A DNA stretch of 64,000 bases from Gemmatirosa kalamazoonensis (GTDB taxonomy: Bacteria; Gemmatimonadota; Gemmatimonadetes; Gemmatimonadales; Gemmatimonadaceae): positions 3,890,220 through 3,954,219 of the forward strand of contig NZ_CP007128.1 of NCBI RefSeq assembly GCF_000522985.1, written 5' to 3'. The translations under genes were made by a program, and so were the position numbers. The notes beneath the pieces are model-generated. The model searched no databases, was not told the DNA's origin, and worked only from the letters and a program-made list of their open reading frames with translations. Below, one piece after another: positions 1-7,905 of this stretch; position 1 is the first letter of the stretch; every line of letters begins with the position of its first letter.

Positions 1-418
1 TGAGCGGGTTGAGGTACGTGAACAGCACGGACGGGATGCGCGGCTTCACGCGTGCGACCAGGTCGAGCGTGCCGTCGAGCGTCATGCCCGCCTCGAGCGC
101 GATCTGCGACGAGCGCTGGATCACCGGGCCGTCGGCCAGCGGGTCGGAGAACGGCACCCCGACCTCGACGATGTCGGCGCCGGCGTCGGCGAGACCGGCG
201 AGCAGCTCCGCCGAGCGCGCGGCGTCGGGATGGCCGGCCGTGATGTACGCGACGAGCGCCTTGCGACCACTCGCGCGCAGGCTCGCGAACTTCTCGTCGA
301 TCGCGTTCGTGCGCGCGAAGCCGTTAGGCGTCACGAGCATGCGTGCTTCGATGCCCACCTCCAATCGCTCGCCGCCGCCGGTCAGCTCGTCGCCCGGTGT
401 GCCGGAAGTCGCGGTCAT
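1..418 (-). CDS. trpA: Tryptophan synthase alpha subunit (partial)
   Basis: TrpA cleaves indole-3-glycerol phosphate to indole and glyceraldehyde-3-phosphate in the cytoplasmic alpha2-beta2 complex with TrpB. About 139 N-terminal residues are visible and the 3' part lies beyond the left edge of the window. The motif [15 protein letters not shown] carries the catalytic Glu and Asp of the family (E. coli Glu49 and Asp60). The protein has roughly 30 extra residues before the usual start of homology, so translation could begin further in. The chosen ATG (416-418) overlaps the trpB stop as ATGA, which supports it and implies coupling. It is the last gene of the trpC-F-B-A run. A copy of the dispersed GTTAGGC motif lies at 323-329. 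Confidence 0.95.
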   Translation of the reverse strand, partial: MTATSGTPGDELTGGGERLEVGIEARMLVTPNGFARTNAIDEKFASLRASGRKALVAYITAGHPDAARSAELLAGLADAGADIVEVGVPFSDPLADGPVIQRSSQIALEAGMTLDGTLDLVARVKPRIPSVLFTYLNPL

Positions 419-1644
419 CGGCCGTTCTCCGTATCGATGTCGGGCAGGTCGCCCATCTCGCTCACCTGCGCGACGTCCTTGTCGCCGCGGCCGCTCAGGC
501 AGATCAGCACCGGCTCGTCCGACTTCCACCGCCCGCACTGCTGCTCCACCCACGCGATCGCGTGCGACGTCTCGAGCGCGGGGATGATCCCCTCGAGTCG
601 GCTCAGCAGCGTGAAGCCGCGCAGCGCGTCGGCATCGGTGACGGCGACGTACTCGGCGCGCTTGCTGTCCTTCAGGAACGAGTGCTCGGGGCCGACGCCC
701 GGGTAGTCGAGCCCCGCCGAGATCGAGTGGGCCGGATGCACCTGACCGCCGGCGTCCTGCAGCAGGTAGCTCAGCGAGCCATGCAGCACACCGGGCGTGC
801 CGCGGGTGAGCGACGCGGAGTGGCGCTCCGAGTCGAGCCCCTCGCCCGCCGCCTCGACCCCGACCAGCTCGACGTCGCGGTCGTCGACGAAGCCGGCGAA
901 GATCCCCATCGCGTTCGACCCACCGCCGACGCACGCGACGACCGTCTGCGGCAGCCGCCCCGCGCGCTCGAGCATCTGCGCGCGCGCCTCGCGCCCGATC
1001 GTCGCCTGGAACTCGCGCACCATGCGCGGATACGGCGCCGGGCCGACCACGGAGCCGATGATGTAGTGGCTCGTGTCGACGTTCGTCACCCAGTCGCGGA
1101 TCGCCTCGCTCGTCGCGTCCTTCAGCGTGCGCGTGCCGCTCGTCACCGGCTCGACGGTCGCGCCCATGAGCCGCATGCGCCACACGTTCAGCGCCTGCCG
1201 CCGCATGTCCTCCTCGCCCATGTAGACGACGCACTCGAGGCCGTAGCGCGCGCACACCGTGGCCGTGGCGACGCCGTGCTGCCCCGCGCCCGTCTCGGCG
1301 ATGATGCGCTTCTTCCCCATGCGCTGCGCGAGCAGCACCTGGCCCACCGTGTTGTTGATCTTGTGCGCGCCCGTGTGGTTCAGATCCTCGCGCTTGAGCC
1401 ACACCGGTGCGCCCACGCGCGCGCCGAGTCGCGGCGCCGCGGTGAGCGGCGACGGCCGGCCGACGTAGTTGCGCAGCATGTCGTCGAGGTCCGCGCGGAA
1501 CGCGGGATCGCGCAATGCGGCGTCGAGCGCCGCCTCCAGCTCGTCGAGCGCGGGGACGAGCGTCTCGGGCACGTACCGGCCCCCGAAGGCGCCGAAGCGA
1601 TCGTTAGGCGCGGCGGCCGTGGCCGCGTCGATGGGCGTCGTCAC
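415..1644 (-). CDS. trpB: Tryptophan synthase beta subunit
   Basis: TrpB is the PLP-dependent subunit that condenses indole with L-serine to give tryptophan. The 409-residue product has the usual family length. It starts at a GTG ([13 protein letters not shown]) 7 bp after the trpF stop, because upstream codons read into the overlapping trpF frame and look non-native. The PLP-lysine motif HTGAHKINN, the following Gln/Gly-rich segment ([10 protein letters not shown]) and the phosphate-binding loop GGGSNAMG are all present, so it should be active. It belongs to the TrpB1 type that partners TrpA. The stop codon overlaps the trpA ATG. Confidence 0.97.
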   Translation of the reverse strand: MTTPIDAATAAAPNDRFGAFGGRYVPETLVPALDELEAALDAALRDPAFRADLDDMLRNYVGRPSPLTAAPRLGARVGAPVWLKREDLNHTGAHKINNTVGQVLLAQRMGKKRIIAETGAGQHGVATATVCARYGLECVVYMGEEDMRRQALNVWRMRLMGATVEPVTSGTRTLKDATSEAIRDWVTNVDTSHYIIGSVVGPAPYPRMVREFQATIGREARAQMLERAGRLPQTVVACVGGGSNAMGIFAGFVDDRDVELVGVEAAGEGLDSERHSASLTRGTPGVLHGSLSYLLQDAGGQVHPAHSISAGLDYPGVGPEHSFLKDSKRAEYVAVTDADALRGFTLLSRLEGIIPALETSHAIAWVEQQCGRWKSDEPVLICLSGRGDKDVAQVSEMGDLPDIDTENGR

Positions 1645-1651
1645 TGCGAGC

Positions 1652-2374
1652 TCACTGAGATGGTGTACCGGGCTGCGTGCGCGGCGCGACCGCCGCGGCG
1701 CCCTGTGCGAACGCGCGCATGAGCGCGTGGTCCTTCTGCCCCGGCGCCTCTTCCACCCCCGACGACACGTCGACGACGTCGGGGTGCATCGCCTCGGCGG
1801 CACGCGTGACGTTCCCCGGCGTGAGCCCGCCCGCGAGCACGAGCCGCGTCGCGCCACGTACCGCAGCGGCCGCGTCGTGCAGCGCGAGCCAGTCCAGCGC
1901 CACGCCCGTGCCGCCGAGCTTTCCGTTGACCTTCGCGTCGAGCACCACCGCATCGGCGGCGGCGAACAGCTCGGCCGCGTTAGGCGGCAGCGCGGCGCCC
2001 TCCACGCGGAGCACCGCCCACACCTCGCGCCCCGTCGCCTCGCGCACGCGCTGCACGTGCTCCGGCGTCGGGTCGGCGTGAAGCTGCACCGCGTCGAGGC
2101 TCGCCTCGCCCGCCAGCTCCGCGATCTCCGACGGCGACTGCGTGCCCATGACGCCGACGCACCGCGGCACCGACTGCCACGACAGCGCCGCCGCCGCGCG
2201 GCCGGCCGAGAAGATCTGCGCGGCGCTCGCGGAGCTGACGAGTCGCGGCCCGCCGGCGAAGATCGCGCCGAGGTACCGTGCGCCGAGTCGCGCGCCTTCC
2301 GCCGCGTCCTGCAGGCGGGTGAGGCCGCAGAACTTCACGGCCGGGCCGCGCCGCTCCACCGGGCGCCCGATCAT
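1652..2374 (-). CDS. trpF: Phosphoribosylanthranilate isomerase
   Basis: TrpF performs the Amadori rearrangement of phosphoribosylanthranilate to CdRP, the third step of tryptophan synthesis. The 240-residue TIM barrel carries the catalytic Cys in VKFCGLT and the general-acid Asp in the VVLDAK segment. It ends with the phosphate-binding loops LAGGLTPGN and DVSSGVE typical of the family. The N-terminus has about 12 residues before VKFCGLT. The ATG overlaps the trpC stop by 4 bp (ATGA at 2371-2374). This is a free-standing TrpF, not the TrpC-TrpF fusion of enterobacteria. Confidence 0.95.
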   Translation of the reverse strand: MIGRPVERRGPAVKFCGLTRLQDAAEGARLGARYLGAIFAGGPRLVSSASAAQIFSAGRAAAALSWQSVPRCVGVMGTQSPSEIAELAGEASLDAVQLHADPTPEHVQRVREATGREVWAVLRVEGAALPPNAAELFAAADAVVLDAKVNGKLGGTGVALDWLALHDAAAAVRGATRLVLAGGLTPGNVTRAAEAMHPDVVDVSSGVEEAPGQKDHALMRAFAQGAAAVAPRTQPGTPSQ

Positions 2375-3204
2375 GCCGCCACCGACGCGCGTCGGCCGAC
2401 GCGTGCGACGGAGGCGAGCGCGCGCACCGCGGCGGTCGGATCGGCGGACGCGGAGACGCTGGAGCCGACGAGCACGGCGTCGGCACCGGCCGCCGCGGCG
2501 CGCTCGACCTCGGCCGACGTGCTCACACCGCTCTCGAACACCGCGACGCGGTCGGGCGGGATCAGCGGCACCAGCCGCTCGCCGGTCGCGAGGTCGATGG
2601 CGAGCGTCTCGAGGTTCCGGTTGTTGACGCCGATTACTGCCGCCTCGGTCGACAGCGCCGTCTCCAGCTCGCGCTCGTCGCGCACCTCGACGAGCACGTC
2701 GAGGCCGACGTCGGCGGCGAGCGCGGCGAGCGCGCGAAGCTGGGTCGGGCGCAGCGCGCGGGCGATGAGCAGCAGCGCGCTCGCGCCGAGGACGCGGGCC
2801 TCGATCACCTGCGCCGGGGCGACGTGGAAGTCCTTCTTCAGCAGCGGAACGGACACCGCGTCGCGGGCGTCGCGCAGGTCCGCCTCGCTGCCCCCGAAGC
2901 GCGTCGGCTCGGTGAGCACCGAGAGCGCGGCGGCCCCGCCGGCGGCGTAGGCGCGCGCCTGGTCGGCGGCGGAGAGGCCCGGGGCGATGTCGCCCTTCGA
3001 CGGCGAGCGGCGCTTGATCTCGGCGATCACGCCGACCGACGCGCGTCGCAGCGCACGGGCGAACGACGGGACGAGGGGCGCGTCGGCGGCGAGCCGCTCG
3101 AGCTCACCCGCTCGGGGCTCGAGCGCCCGGCCGCGGCGCTCGGCCTCGTCGACGAGCATGCCCAGGGTGCCGGTGGGGGGCGTCCAGTGGGAAAAATCTT
3201 GCAC
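2371..3204 (-). CDS. trpC: Indole-3-glycerol phosphate synthase
   Basis: TrpC closes CdRP to indole-3-glycerol phosphate. The TIM-barrel signature is complete: VIAEIKRRSPSKGDI (catalytic Lys), LLKKDF (Lys), LVEVRDERE, IGVNNRNLETL and VFESGVS. I place the start at a GTG (3202-3204), giving 277 residues beginning VQDFSHWTPPTGTLG. An ATG at 3157-3159 inside that segment is the alternative. A longer open frame runs through the lexA promoter and is unlikely to be translated. If the GTG is right, the coding start abuts the lexA -35 box, so trpC and lexA share one short divergent control region. It is the first gene of trpC-F-B-A. Confidence 0.9.
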   Translation of the reverse strand: MQDFSHWTPPTGTLGMLVDEAERRGRALEPRAGELERLAADAPLVPSFARALRRASVGVIAEIKRRSPSKGDIAPGLSAADQARAYAAGGAAALSVLTEPTRFGGSEADLRDARDAVSVPLLKKDFHVAPAQVIEARVLGASALLLIARALRPTQLRALAALAADVGLDVLVEVRDERELETALSTEAAVIGVNNRNLETLAIDLATGERLVPLIPPDRVAVFESGVSTSAEVERAAAAGADAVLVGSSVSASADPTAAVRALASVARVGRRASVAA

Positions 3205-3246
3205 TTCGGCCGCTGTTCGGCTAACGTGAATTCGGCAGATGTTCGG
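3199..3246 (+). promoter_or_regulatory. lexA promoter with two candidate LexA operators
   Basis: A -35 box TTGCAC (3199-3204) and a -10 box TAACGT (3222-3227) are separated by 17 bp. Two similar 16-bp elements, TTCGGCCGCTGTTCGG (3205-3220) and TTCGGCAGATGTTCGG (3231-3246), occupy the spacer and the predicted transcription start. Each keeps TTC-N8-TTC and closely resembles the alphaproteobacterial SOS box GTTC-N7-GTTC. Position and symmetry fit an autoregulated lexA. That LexA binds here is inference. Confidence 0.6.
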
Positions 3247-3301
3247 GCAACGTCCGATCGCGCGTCCGCGCCGAACGTACCCCACCGGATCGAGGAATCC
3301 C

Positions 3302-3910
3302 ATGCCGCTCACCAAGCGCCAGCGCGAGATCCTGACGTACCTCGGCAGCTACTCCGAGCGCAACGGCTACGCGCCGAGCTTCGAGGAGATCGCCGAGACG
3401 TTCAACTATAACTCTCTGGCGACCGTTCACGAACATCTGACCAACCTGGAACGGAAGGGCTACATCAAGCGCAGCTACAACGAGAGCCGCGCGATCGAGA
3501 TCCTGCCCTCGGACACGTTCCCCCGCGCAGTCGAGCTGCCGCTGCTCGGCGCCGTCGCGGCCGGCATGCCGATCGAGGCCGTCGCCTCCGGCGAGACGCT
3601 CGCGGTGCCCGAGTCGTTCCTCCGCAAGTCGGGCAGCCACTACGTCCTGAAGGTGCGCGGCAACTCGATGATCGACGCGCACATCTCCGACGGCGACTTC
3701 GTCATCGTGAACGAGCGCCACAACGCCGACAACGGCGAGATGGTCATCGCGATGACGAGCGGCACCTCGGCCACGGTGAAGAAGTTCTACCGCGAGAAGG
3801 ACGGCCGCATCCGCCTCCAGCCGGCGAACGAGACGATGGAGCCGATCTACGTCTCGGAGAACGACATCACGATCGAGGGTGTCGTCGTCGGCGTGCTCCG
3901 CCGCTACTGA
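3302..3910 (+). CDS. lexA: SOS repressor LexA
   Basis: LexA represses the SOS regulon and self-cleaves when RecA forms filaments on single-stranded DNA. The 202-residue product has an N-terminal winged helix (residues 1-65: RQREILTYL, then APSFEEIAE) and a C-terminal S24 peptidase fold. The Ala87-Gly88 cleavage bond (VAAG), catalytic Ser122 (GNSM) and Lys160 (ATVKKF) are all present, so it should be inducible. The ATG follows GAGGA (3292-3296) at a good distance; an in-frame codon at 3239 lies inside the operator and is rejected. The gene is monocistronic with its own terminator. Its promoter region is shared with divergent trpC, so SOS induction could also affect tryptophan genes (inference). 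Confidence 0.96.
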   Translation: MPLTKRQREILTYLGSYSERNGYAPSFEEIAETFNYNSLATVHEHLTNLERKGYIKRSYNESRAIEILPSDTFPRAVELPLLGAVAAGMPIEAVASGETLAVPESFLRKSGSHYVLKVRGNSMIDAHISDGDFVIVNERHNADNGEMVIAMTSGTSATVKKFYREKDGRIRLQPANETMEPIYVSENDITIEGVVVGVLRRY

Positions 3911-3933
3911 CCGACCACGCGTCGACGTATTCG

Positions 3934-3966
3934 GGGCGCCCCGCTTCGGGGCGCCCGTCGTGTTTT
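3934..3966 (+). terminator. Intrinsic terminator after lexA
   Basis: A perfect 9-bp stem (GGGCGCCCC at 3934-3942, GGGGCGCCC at 3948-3956) with a 5-nt loop is followed by GTCGTGTTTT on the plus strand. It lies between the convergent ends of lexA and trpD. The T-rich side serves lexA. Confidence 0.8.
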
Positions 3967-3970
3967 CGGA

Positions 3971-5017
3971 TCAGGCGTCGCCGTACGCCGCTCGCATCCG
4001 ATCGAGCGCGCGGAGCCCGTCGCCACGCTCCAGCGCGCGCCTCGCCGCGCCGATCCCGTCCGCGTAGCTGTCGGCGATCCCGGCCACGTAGAGCGCGGCG
4101 GCGGCGTTGAGAACCACCGCCGCCTGCGCGCCCGCCGGTCCGCCGCCGGCGAGCACCTCGAGGATCACGCCCGCGTTCTCCTCCGGGCTGCCGCCGGCGA
4201 GGTCGGACTCGCGCACGCCGGCGAAGCCGTGCTCCGCCGGGTCGATCGTCCACGCCTCGGGCGTCGCGCGGCCACGGCGCACCTCGAGCACGCGCGTCGG
4301 GCCGAGCGGCGAGATCTCGTCGAGGCCAGGCTCGCCGTAGACGACCATCGCGTGCACGCTGCCTAACGAGGCCAGCGCGCCGGCCATCAGCGGCAGGCGG
4401 CCGACCTCGGCCACGCCCACCACCTGCCGCCCCGCCGACGCCGGGTTCGCGAGCGGGCCGACCATGTTCATCACCGTGGGAATGGCGAGCTCGCGCCGCA
4501 CCGGACCGACGTGGCGCATCGCGGGGTGCATGGCCGGAGCGAACATGAACACGATGCCTGCCTGGTCGAGCACGCGGCGCATGCGCTCCGGCGGGCAGTC
4601 GATCGGCACCCCGAGGGCCTCCAGCACGTCGGCGCTTCCGGACCGCGTCGTGTTCGACCGGTTGCCGTGCTTCGCCACCCGGGCGCCGGCGCCGGCGGCC
4701 AGCAGCGCCGCGGCGGTGGAGATGTTGAACGTCTGCACCGTGCCGCCGCCGGTGCCGCACGTGTCGACGAGCGCGTCCGGGTCGTCGACCGGCAGCGGCA
4801 CCATCACGCTGCGCATCGCGCGCACGACCGCGGCGACCACCTCGCCGCTCTCGCCGCGCACGCGCAGGGCGATCAGCAGCCCCGCGATCTGCGCCGGCGT
4901 CGCCTCGCCGCGCATCACGACGTCGAACGCCGCGGTGACGGCGTCCCCGCCTAACGGTTGTCCGGCGGCGAGCAGACGGAGCGCGTCACGCAGCGCGTCG
5001 GGGGCCGGGCCGCTCAT
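3971..5017 (-). CDS. trpD: Anthranilate phosphoribosyltransferase
   Basis: TrpD transfers phosphoribosyl from PRPP to anthranilate. The 348-residue protein has the type III PRT signatures: DTCGTGGGTVQTFN (PRPP loop), KHGNRSNTTRSGSADVLE (anthranilate/PRPP binding) and the GLDEISP segment (Asp-Glu that binds Mg2+). It is separated from the trpC-F-B-A run by the oppositely oriented lexA. It is preceded, with a 10-bp gap, by a GAF/coiled-coil gene that very likely shares its transcript. No trpE or trpG is seen in this window. Confidence 0.96.
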   Translation of the reverse strand: MSGPAPDALRDALRLLAAGQPLGGDAVTAAFDVVMRGEATPAQIAGLLIALRVRGESGEVVAAVVRAMRSVMVPLPVDDPDALVDTCGTGGGTVQTFNISTAAALLAAGAGARVAKHGNRSNTTRSGSADVLEALGVPIDCPPERMRRVLDQAGIVFMFAPAMHPAMRHVGPVRRELAIPTVMNMVGPLANPASAGRQVVGVAEVGRLPLMAGALASLGSVHAMVVYGEPGLDEISPLGPTRVLEVRRGRATPEAWTIDPAEHGFAGVRESDLAGGSPEENAGVILEVLAGGGPAGAQAAVVLNAAAALYVAGIADSYADGIGAARRALERGDGLRALDRMRAAYGDA

Positions 5018-5027
5018 GCGCGCTCGC

Positions 5028-6335
5028 TCATGCGACCGCGATCACGTCGAGCAGCCGCTCCGGCAGCTGCGCGTGCGTGGCGATGAGCGCGATGACGAGC
5101 CCCAGCAGCCGCACGCGCTCCACGTCCTCGTCGGTGTACGCGGAGGCGTTCGCCTTGTTCGTGAGGTTCACGACGCCCACGAGCTCCCCGTGGTAGACGA
5201 GCGGGAAGCTGATGAAGCTCCCGGTCGTGAAGTACTGATCGTGGAGCAGCGGGTGCGTGCCCGCGTCGCGCACGTCGCGCACGAGCAGCGGCACCCTGCT
5301 CTGCGCCACGCGACCCGCGACGCCCTCGCCGAACCGCACGCGTGCGCCGTCCATGACGTGCGGCGCGATGCCGCGCGCGGCGGCGAGGTACAGGTGGTTC
5401 GGCTCCGGCGCGCGCAGCATCAGCGAGCAGCGCTGCGCCTGCATGTCGTCGCCGACGAGCGCGAGCAGCCCGTCGACGAGCTGGCGCGGGTCGTTCGCCG
5501 CCGCGTCGAGCGACAGCACGCGGTCGATGAGGTACAGCGTGCGGCTCGTCTGGCGCAGCGTCTCGCCGCGGCGGTGCAGCTCGAGCTGCGTCTGCTCCAG
5601 CTGCGCGGCGGAGCTGGAGATCTGCTGCTCCAGCATCTCCGCGCGCCGCTCCGCGCGCCGGACCGCCTCCGCCTGCTGCGTCGCCGCCATCTCCATCGCG
5701 ACGGGCGGCGGCGCGATCGCGGGCATGCCCACGGCGGGCGTCGCGCGCACGTCGGCGAGCTGCCGCTCCAGCGCACCGAGCTTGCGCACGTACTCGGCGT
5801 GCACGCGCTGCGTGACCTCCTCGAGCGTGTGCACGGCCTCCTCGCGCGCCTCGCGCTCCCACAGCCGCGCGAACGCCAGCTCGAACAGCGACACGGCGGG
5901 CGCGAAGCGGTCGAGCACCCGCGCGCCGAAGATCTTGCGCGGCTCGGTGAGCGCGAGCACCGCCGGGAGGTAGCCCTCCACGCGCACGCCGCGCAGCGAC
6001 AGCGTTCCCTCCGCCGGCAGCGTCAGCGTGAACAGCCGCGACACCTCCGAGGAGCGGTCGGCGAGGTCGACGAAGCGGCCGCCGCTCATGATGCCGAGTC
6101 GGAGCTGCGTCGGCAGGTGCTCCATGCTCGCGTCGAGCGGCGCGCGGTCGGTGTGGCCGCCCAGCGGGAGCAGGCGCTCGGCCAGCAGCCCGCGCCGCTC
6201 GTCGTAGGTCAGCAGCGCGACGCTCGCGCCGCGGTCGAGCTCCGCGAGCGCCTCCGACAGCGCGACGAGCGCCGCGCCCACGTCGGGTGCGGCGCCAAGA
6301 GCGTGGGCGAGCGAGGCGAGCGTGCGTGGCGGCAT
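5028..6335 (-). CDS. GAF-domain coiled-coil sensor-like protein
   Basis: The 435-residue protein has three parts. An N-terminal alpha/beta region (about 1-155) looks like a divergent GAF domain. A long Ala/Glu/Arg-rich helical region (about 155-265) is probably a coiled coil. A clear C-terminal GAF domain (about 270-425) includes RFGEGVAGRVAQSRVPL and GELVGVVNLTNK. There is no kinase, cyclase, GGDEF or DNA-binding output domain, so it may act by protein-protein contact. It sits 10 bp upstream of trpD, probably in one operon. The ligand is unknown. The ATG at 6333-6335 follows a recognisable promoter by only a few bases; longer open sequence upstream enters divergent truA. Confidence 0.7.
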   Translation of the reverse strand: MPPRTLASLAHALGAAPDVGAALVALSEALAELDRGASVALLTYDERRGLLAERLLPLGGHTDRAPLDASMEHLPTQLRLGIMSGGRFVDLADRSSEVSRLFTLTLPAEGTLSLRGVRVEGYLPAVLALTEPRKIFGARVLDRFAPAVSLFELAFARLWEREAREEAVHTLEEVTQRVHAEYVRKLGALERQLADVRATPAVGMPAIAPPPVAMEMAATQQAEAVRRAERRAEMLEQQISSSAAQLEQTQLELHRRGETLRQTSRTLYLIDRVLSLDAAANDPRQLVDGLLALVGDDMQAQRCSLMLRAPEPNHLYLAAARGIAPHVMDGARVRFGEGVAGRVAQSRVPLLVRDVRDAGTHPLLHDQYFTTGSFISFPLVYHGELVGVVNLTNKANASAYTDEDVERVRLLGLVIALIATHAQLPERLLDVIAVA

Positions 6336-6344
6336 CTGCCGCGA

Positions 6345-6373
6345 AATGTGCCGGGGCGGGTGGCCTCGGTCAA
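6345..6373 (-). promoter_or_regulatory. Candidate promoter for the GAF gene-trpD
   Basis: On the minus strand, TTGACC (6368-6373), a 17-bp spacer and CACATT (6345-6350) precede the ATG at 6335 by 9 bp, so the mRNA would be nearly leaderless. The -10 lacks the canonical first T, so this is a weaker call than the other promoters here. Confidence 0.45.
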
Positions 6374-6420
6374 TCAGCCGAGCGCGGCCGCAGCGCGTCG
6401 TCGTGCGCAGCGGAGCCGCT

Positions 6421-6448
6421 TTGTGTCCCGCGTCACGCCGGCTAGCTT
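6421..6448 (+). promoter_or_regulatory. Candidate truA promoter (leaderless)
   Basis: TTGTGT (6421-6426), a 16-bp spacer and TAGCTT (6443-6448) end 7 bp before the truA ATG (6456). The transcript would start at or next to the start codon. It is divergent from the GAF-trpD promoter about 50 bp away. Confidence 0.55.
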
Positions 6449-6455
6449 CCCGCCA

Positions 6456-7229
6456 ATGTCGCGCACGGTTCAGCTGGTGCTCCACTACGACGGTGCCCGG
6501 TTCGCCGGGTGGCAGCGGCAGGCCGACGCCCGCACCGTGCAGGGCGAGCTCGAGGCGGCGCTGGAGCGAATCTGCGCCACGCACGTGCCGGTCGTCGGCG
6601 CCGGACGCACCGATGCCGGGGTGCACGCCCGCGGACAGGCCGCCGGAGTGCGCGTGGCCGAGCGATGGACGCCCGCCGCGCTGCGTCGCGCGATGAACGC
6701 CGTGCTGCCGGCGGACGTGTGGGTGGCCGACGCGCACGAGATGCGTCCCGAGTTCCACGCGCGGTTCCGCGCCGTCGCGCGCCGCTACTCCTACGTCGTC
6801 GGCACCGACGAGGAGGCGATGTCCCCCTTTCGCCGCGGACGCGAGCTCGCGTTCAGGCGTCCGCTCGCGCGCGAGCTGCTCGACGCCGCCGCGGCCGCGC
6901 TCGTCGGCGACCACTGCTTTCGCGCGTTCGCCGTGAAGGGCACCGCGCCGGCCGACGACCCGCACCGGTGCATCGTGACCGAGGCGTCGTGGCGGGACCG
7001 GCCGGGCGGGCTCGTGTTCGTGGTCGAGGCGAACCGGTTTCTCCATCACATGGTGCGCTTCCTCGTCGGCACGATGCTCGACGTCGCGTCCGGCCGACGC
7101 GATCCCGGCGACGTGGCGCGCTTGCTCGTCGCCGCCGACAATAGCGAGGTTTCAGCGCCGGCTCCGCCGCACGCGCTCTTTCTCGACGGGGTACGCTACC
7201 CCGCTGACCTCTACCTTCCGACCGCATGA
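6456..7229 (+). CDS. truA: tRNA pseudouridine(38-40) synthase
   Basis: TruA isomerises uridines 38-40 in the tRNA anticodon arm. The 257-residue product has the catalytic Asp in GAGRTDAGVHARGQ, the LHYDGARFAGWQ N-terminus and the C-terminal NRFLHHMVRFLVGTM helix of the family. The ATG lies 7 bp after a -10-like TAGCTT, and the open frame upstream of it has no TruA similarity. The stop overlaps the next ATG as ATGA (7226-7229). It opens a 13-gene run to ppdK. Confidence 0.95.
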   Translation: MSRTVQLVLHYDGARFAGWQRQADARTVQGELEAALERICATHVPVVGAGRTDAGVHARGQAAGVRVAERWTPAALRRAMNAVLPADVWVADAHEMRPEFHARFRAVARRYSYVVGTDEEAMSPFRRGRELAFRRPLARELLDAAAAALVGDHCFRAFAVKGTAPADDPHRCIVTEASWRDRPGGLVFVVEANRFLHHMVRFLVGTMLDVASGRRDPGDVARLLVAADNSEVSAPAPPHALFLDGVRYPADLYLPTA

Positions 7230-7897
7230 GAATCCTTCTCGCGTCCGCCTCGCCCGCCGACATCCGATGGGCCGCGGACCACGGGCTCGCCGACGGGATC
7301 GTGACGTCGCCGTCGCTGCTCGCGAACGAGCGCTCGGGCGCGGATCCGCGCGAGCTGCTGGCCGAGATCTGTCGGCAGGTCGGACTGCTTCCGGTGCACG
7401 CGAGCGTCGCCGCAGTCGACCCGAACGACATGTATCGCGACGGCCGCGAGCTGGCGAAGGTCGCCGACTCCATCGTCGTCGAGGTGCCGCTCGTCGACGA
7501 CGCCGTGGTGGCGATCCGCCGGCTTGCGAGCGAGGGCGTGCGCGTCGCGGCGACGCTCGCGTTCAACGCGGCGCAGGCGCTGCTCGCCGCGAAGTCGGGC
7601 GCGTCGTCGGTCACCATCGCGGTGGACCAGCTCCACGAGCTCGGAACCGACAGCATCGTGGTGGTGCAGGAGTCGCGGCGGCTGTTCGACCGCGCGGGCG
7701 CGGAGTGCGATCTCGTCGCCGCCTATCCGCGCGGCTCGGCGGAGTTCATCGCGTGCGGGCTCGCCGGCGCCGACGCGGTCACGGTGGACGTCGAGAACCT
7801 GCGCAGCCTGCTCGTGCATCCGCTCACCGACCGCGGCGTCGATCGCTTCCTGAAGGAGCTCGCGACGCGCCCGAAGCCGCGCATCGCGCCGGTGTGA
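7226..7897 (+). CDS. Transaldolase-fold protein lacking catalytic residues
   Basis: The 223-residue product aligns by eye over its full length with small transaldolases/fructose-6-phosphate aldolase (about 220 residues). Matching features include an N-terminal beta strand, a TxPSLLA loop, an IVVEVPLV strand, EGVRVAATLAFNAAQALLA and a C-terminal LLAGA-type segment (CGLAGADAVTV). The three catalytic positions are changed. Asp6 is Ala (LLASAS), Asn28 is Ser (VTSPS) and the Schiff-base Lys85 is Glu86 (codon GAG at 7481-7483). It is therefore unlikely to be a classical aldolase. It could bind a sugar phosphate or have another chemistry. Its start overlaps the truA stop by 4 bp. Frame and composition look intact and conserved in style, not like a decaying gene. 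Confidence 0.75.
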   Translation: MRILLASASPADIRWAADHGLADGIVTSPSLLANERSGADPRELLAEICRQVGLLPVHASVAAVDPNDMYRDGRELAKVADSIVVEVPLVDDAVVAIRRLASEGVRVAATLAFNAAQALLAAKSGASSVTIAVDQLHELGTDSIVVVQESRRLFDRAGAECDLVAAYPRGSAEFIACGLAGADAVTVDVENLRSLLVHPLTDRGVDRFLKELATRPKPRIAPV

Positions 7898-7905
7898 GCC
7901 TCGTC

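Noticed and set aside
3205-3315. trpC starting as far upstream as 3315
   Set aside because: That sequence lies in the lexA promoter and start and has no similarity to the TrpC family.
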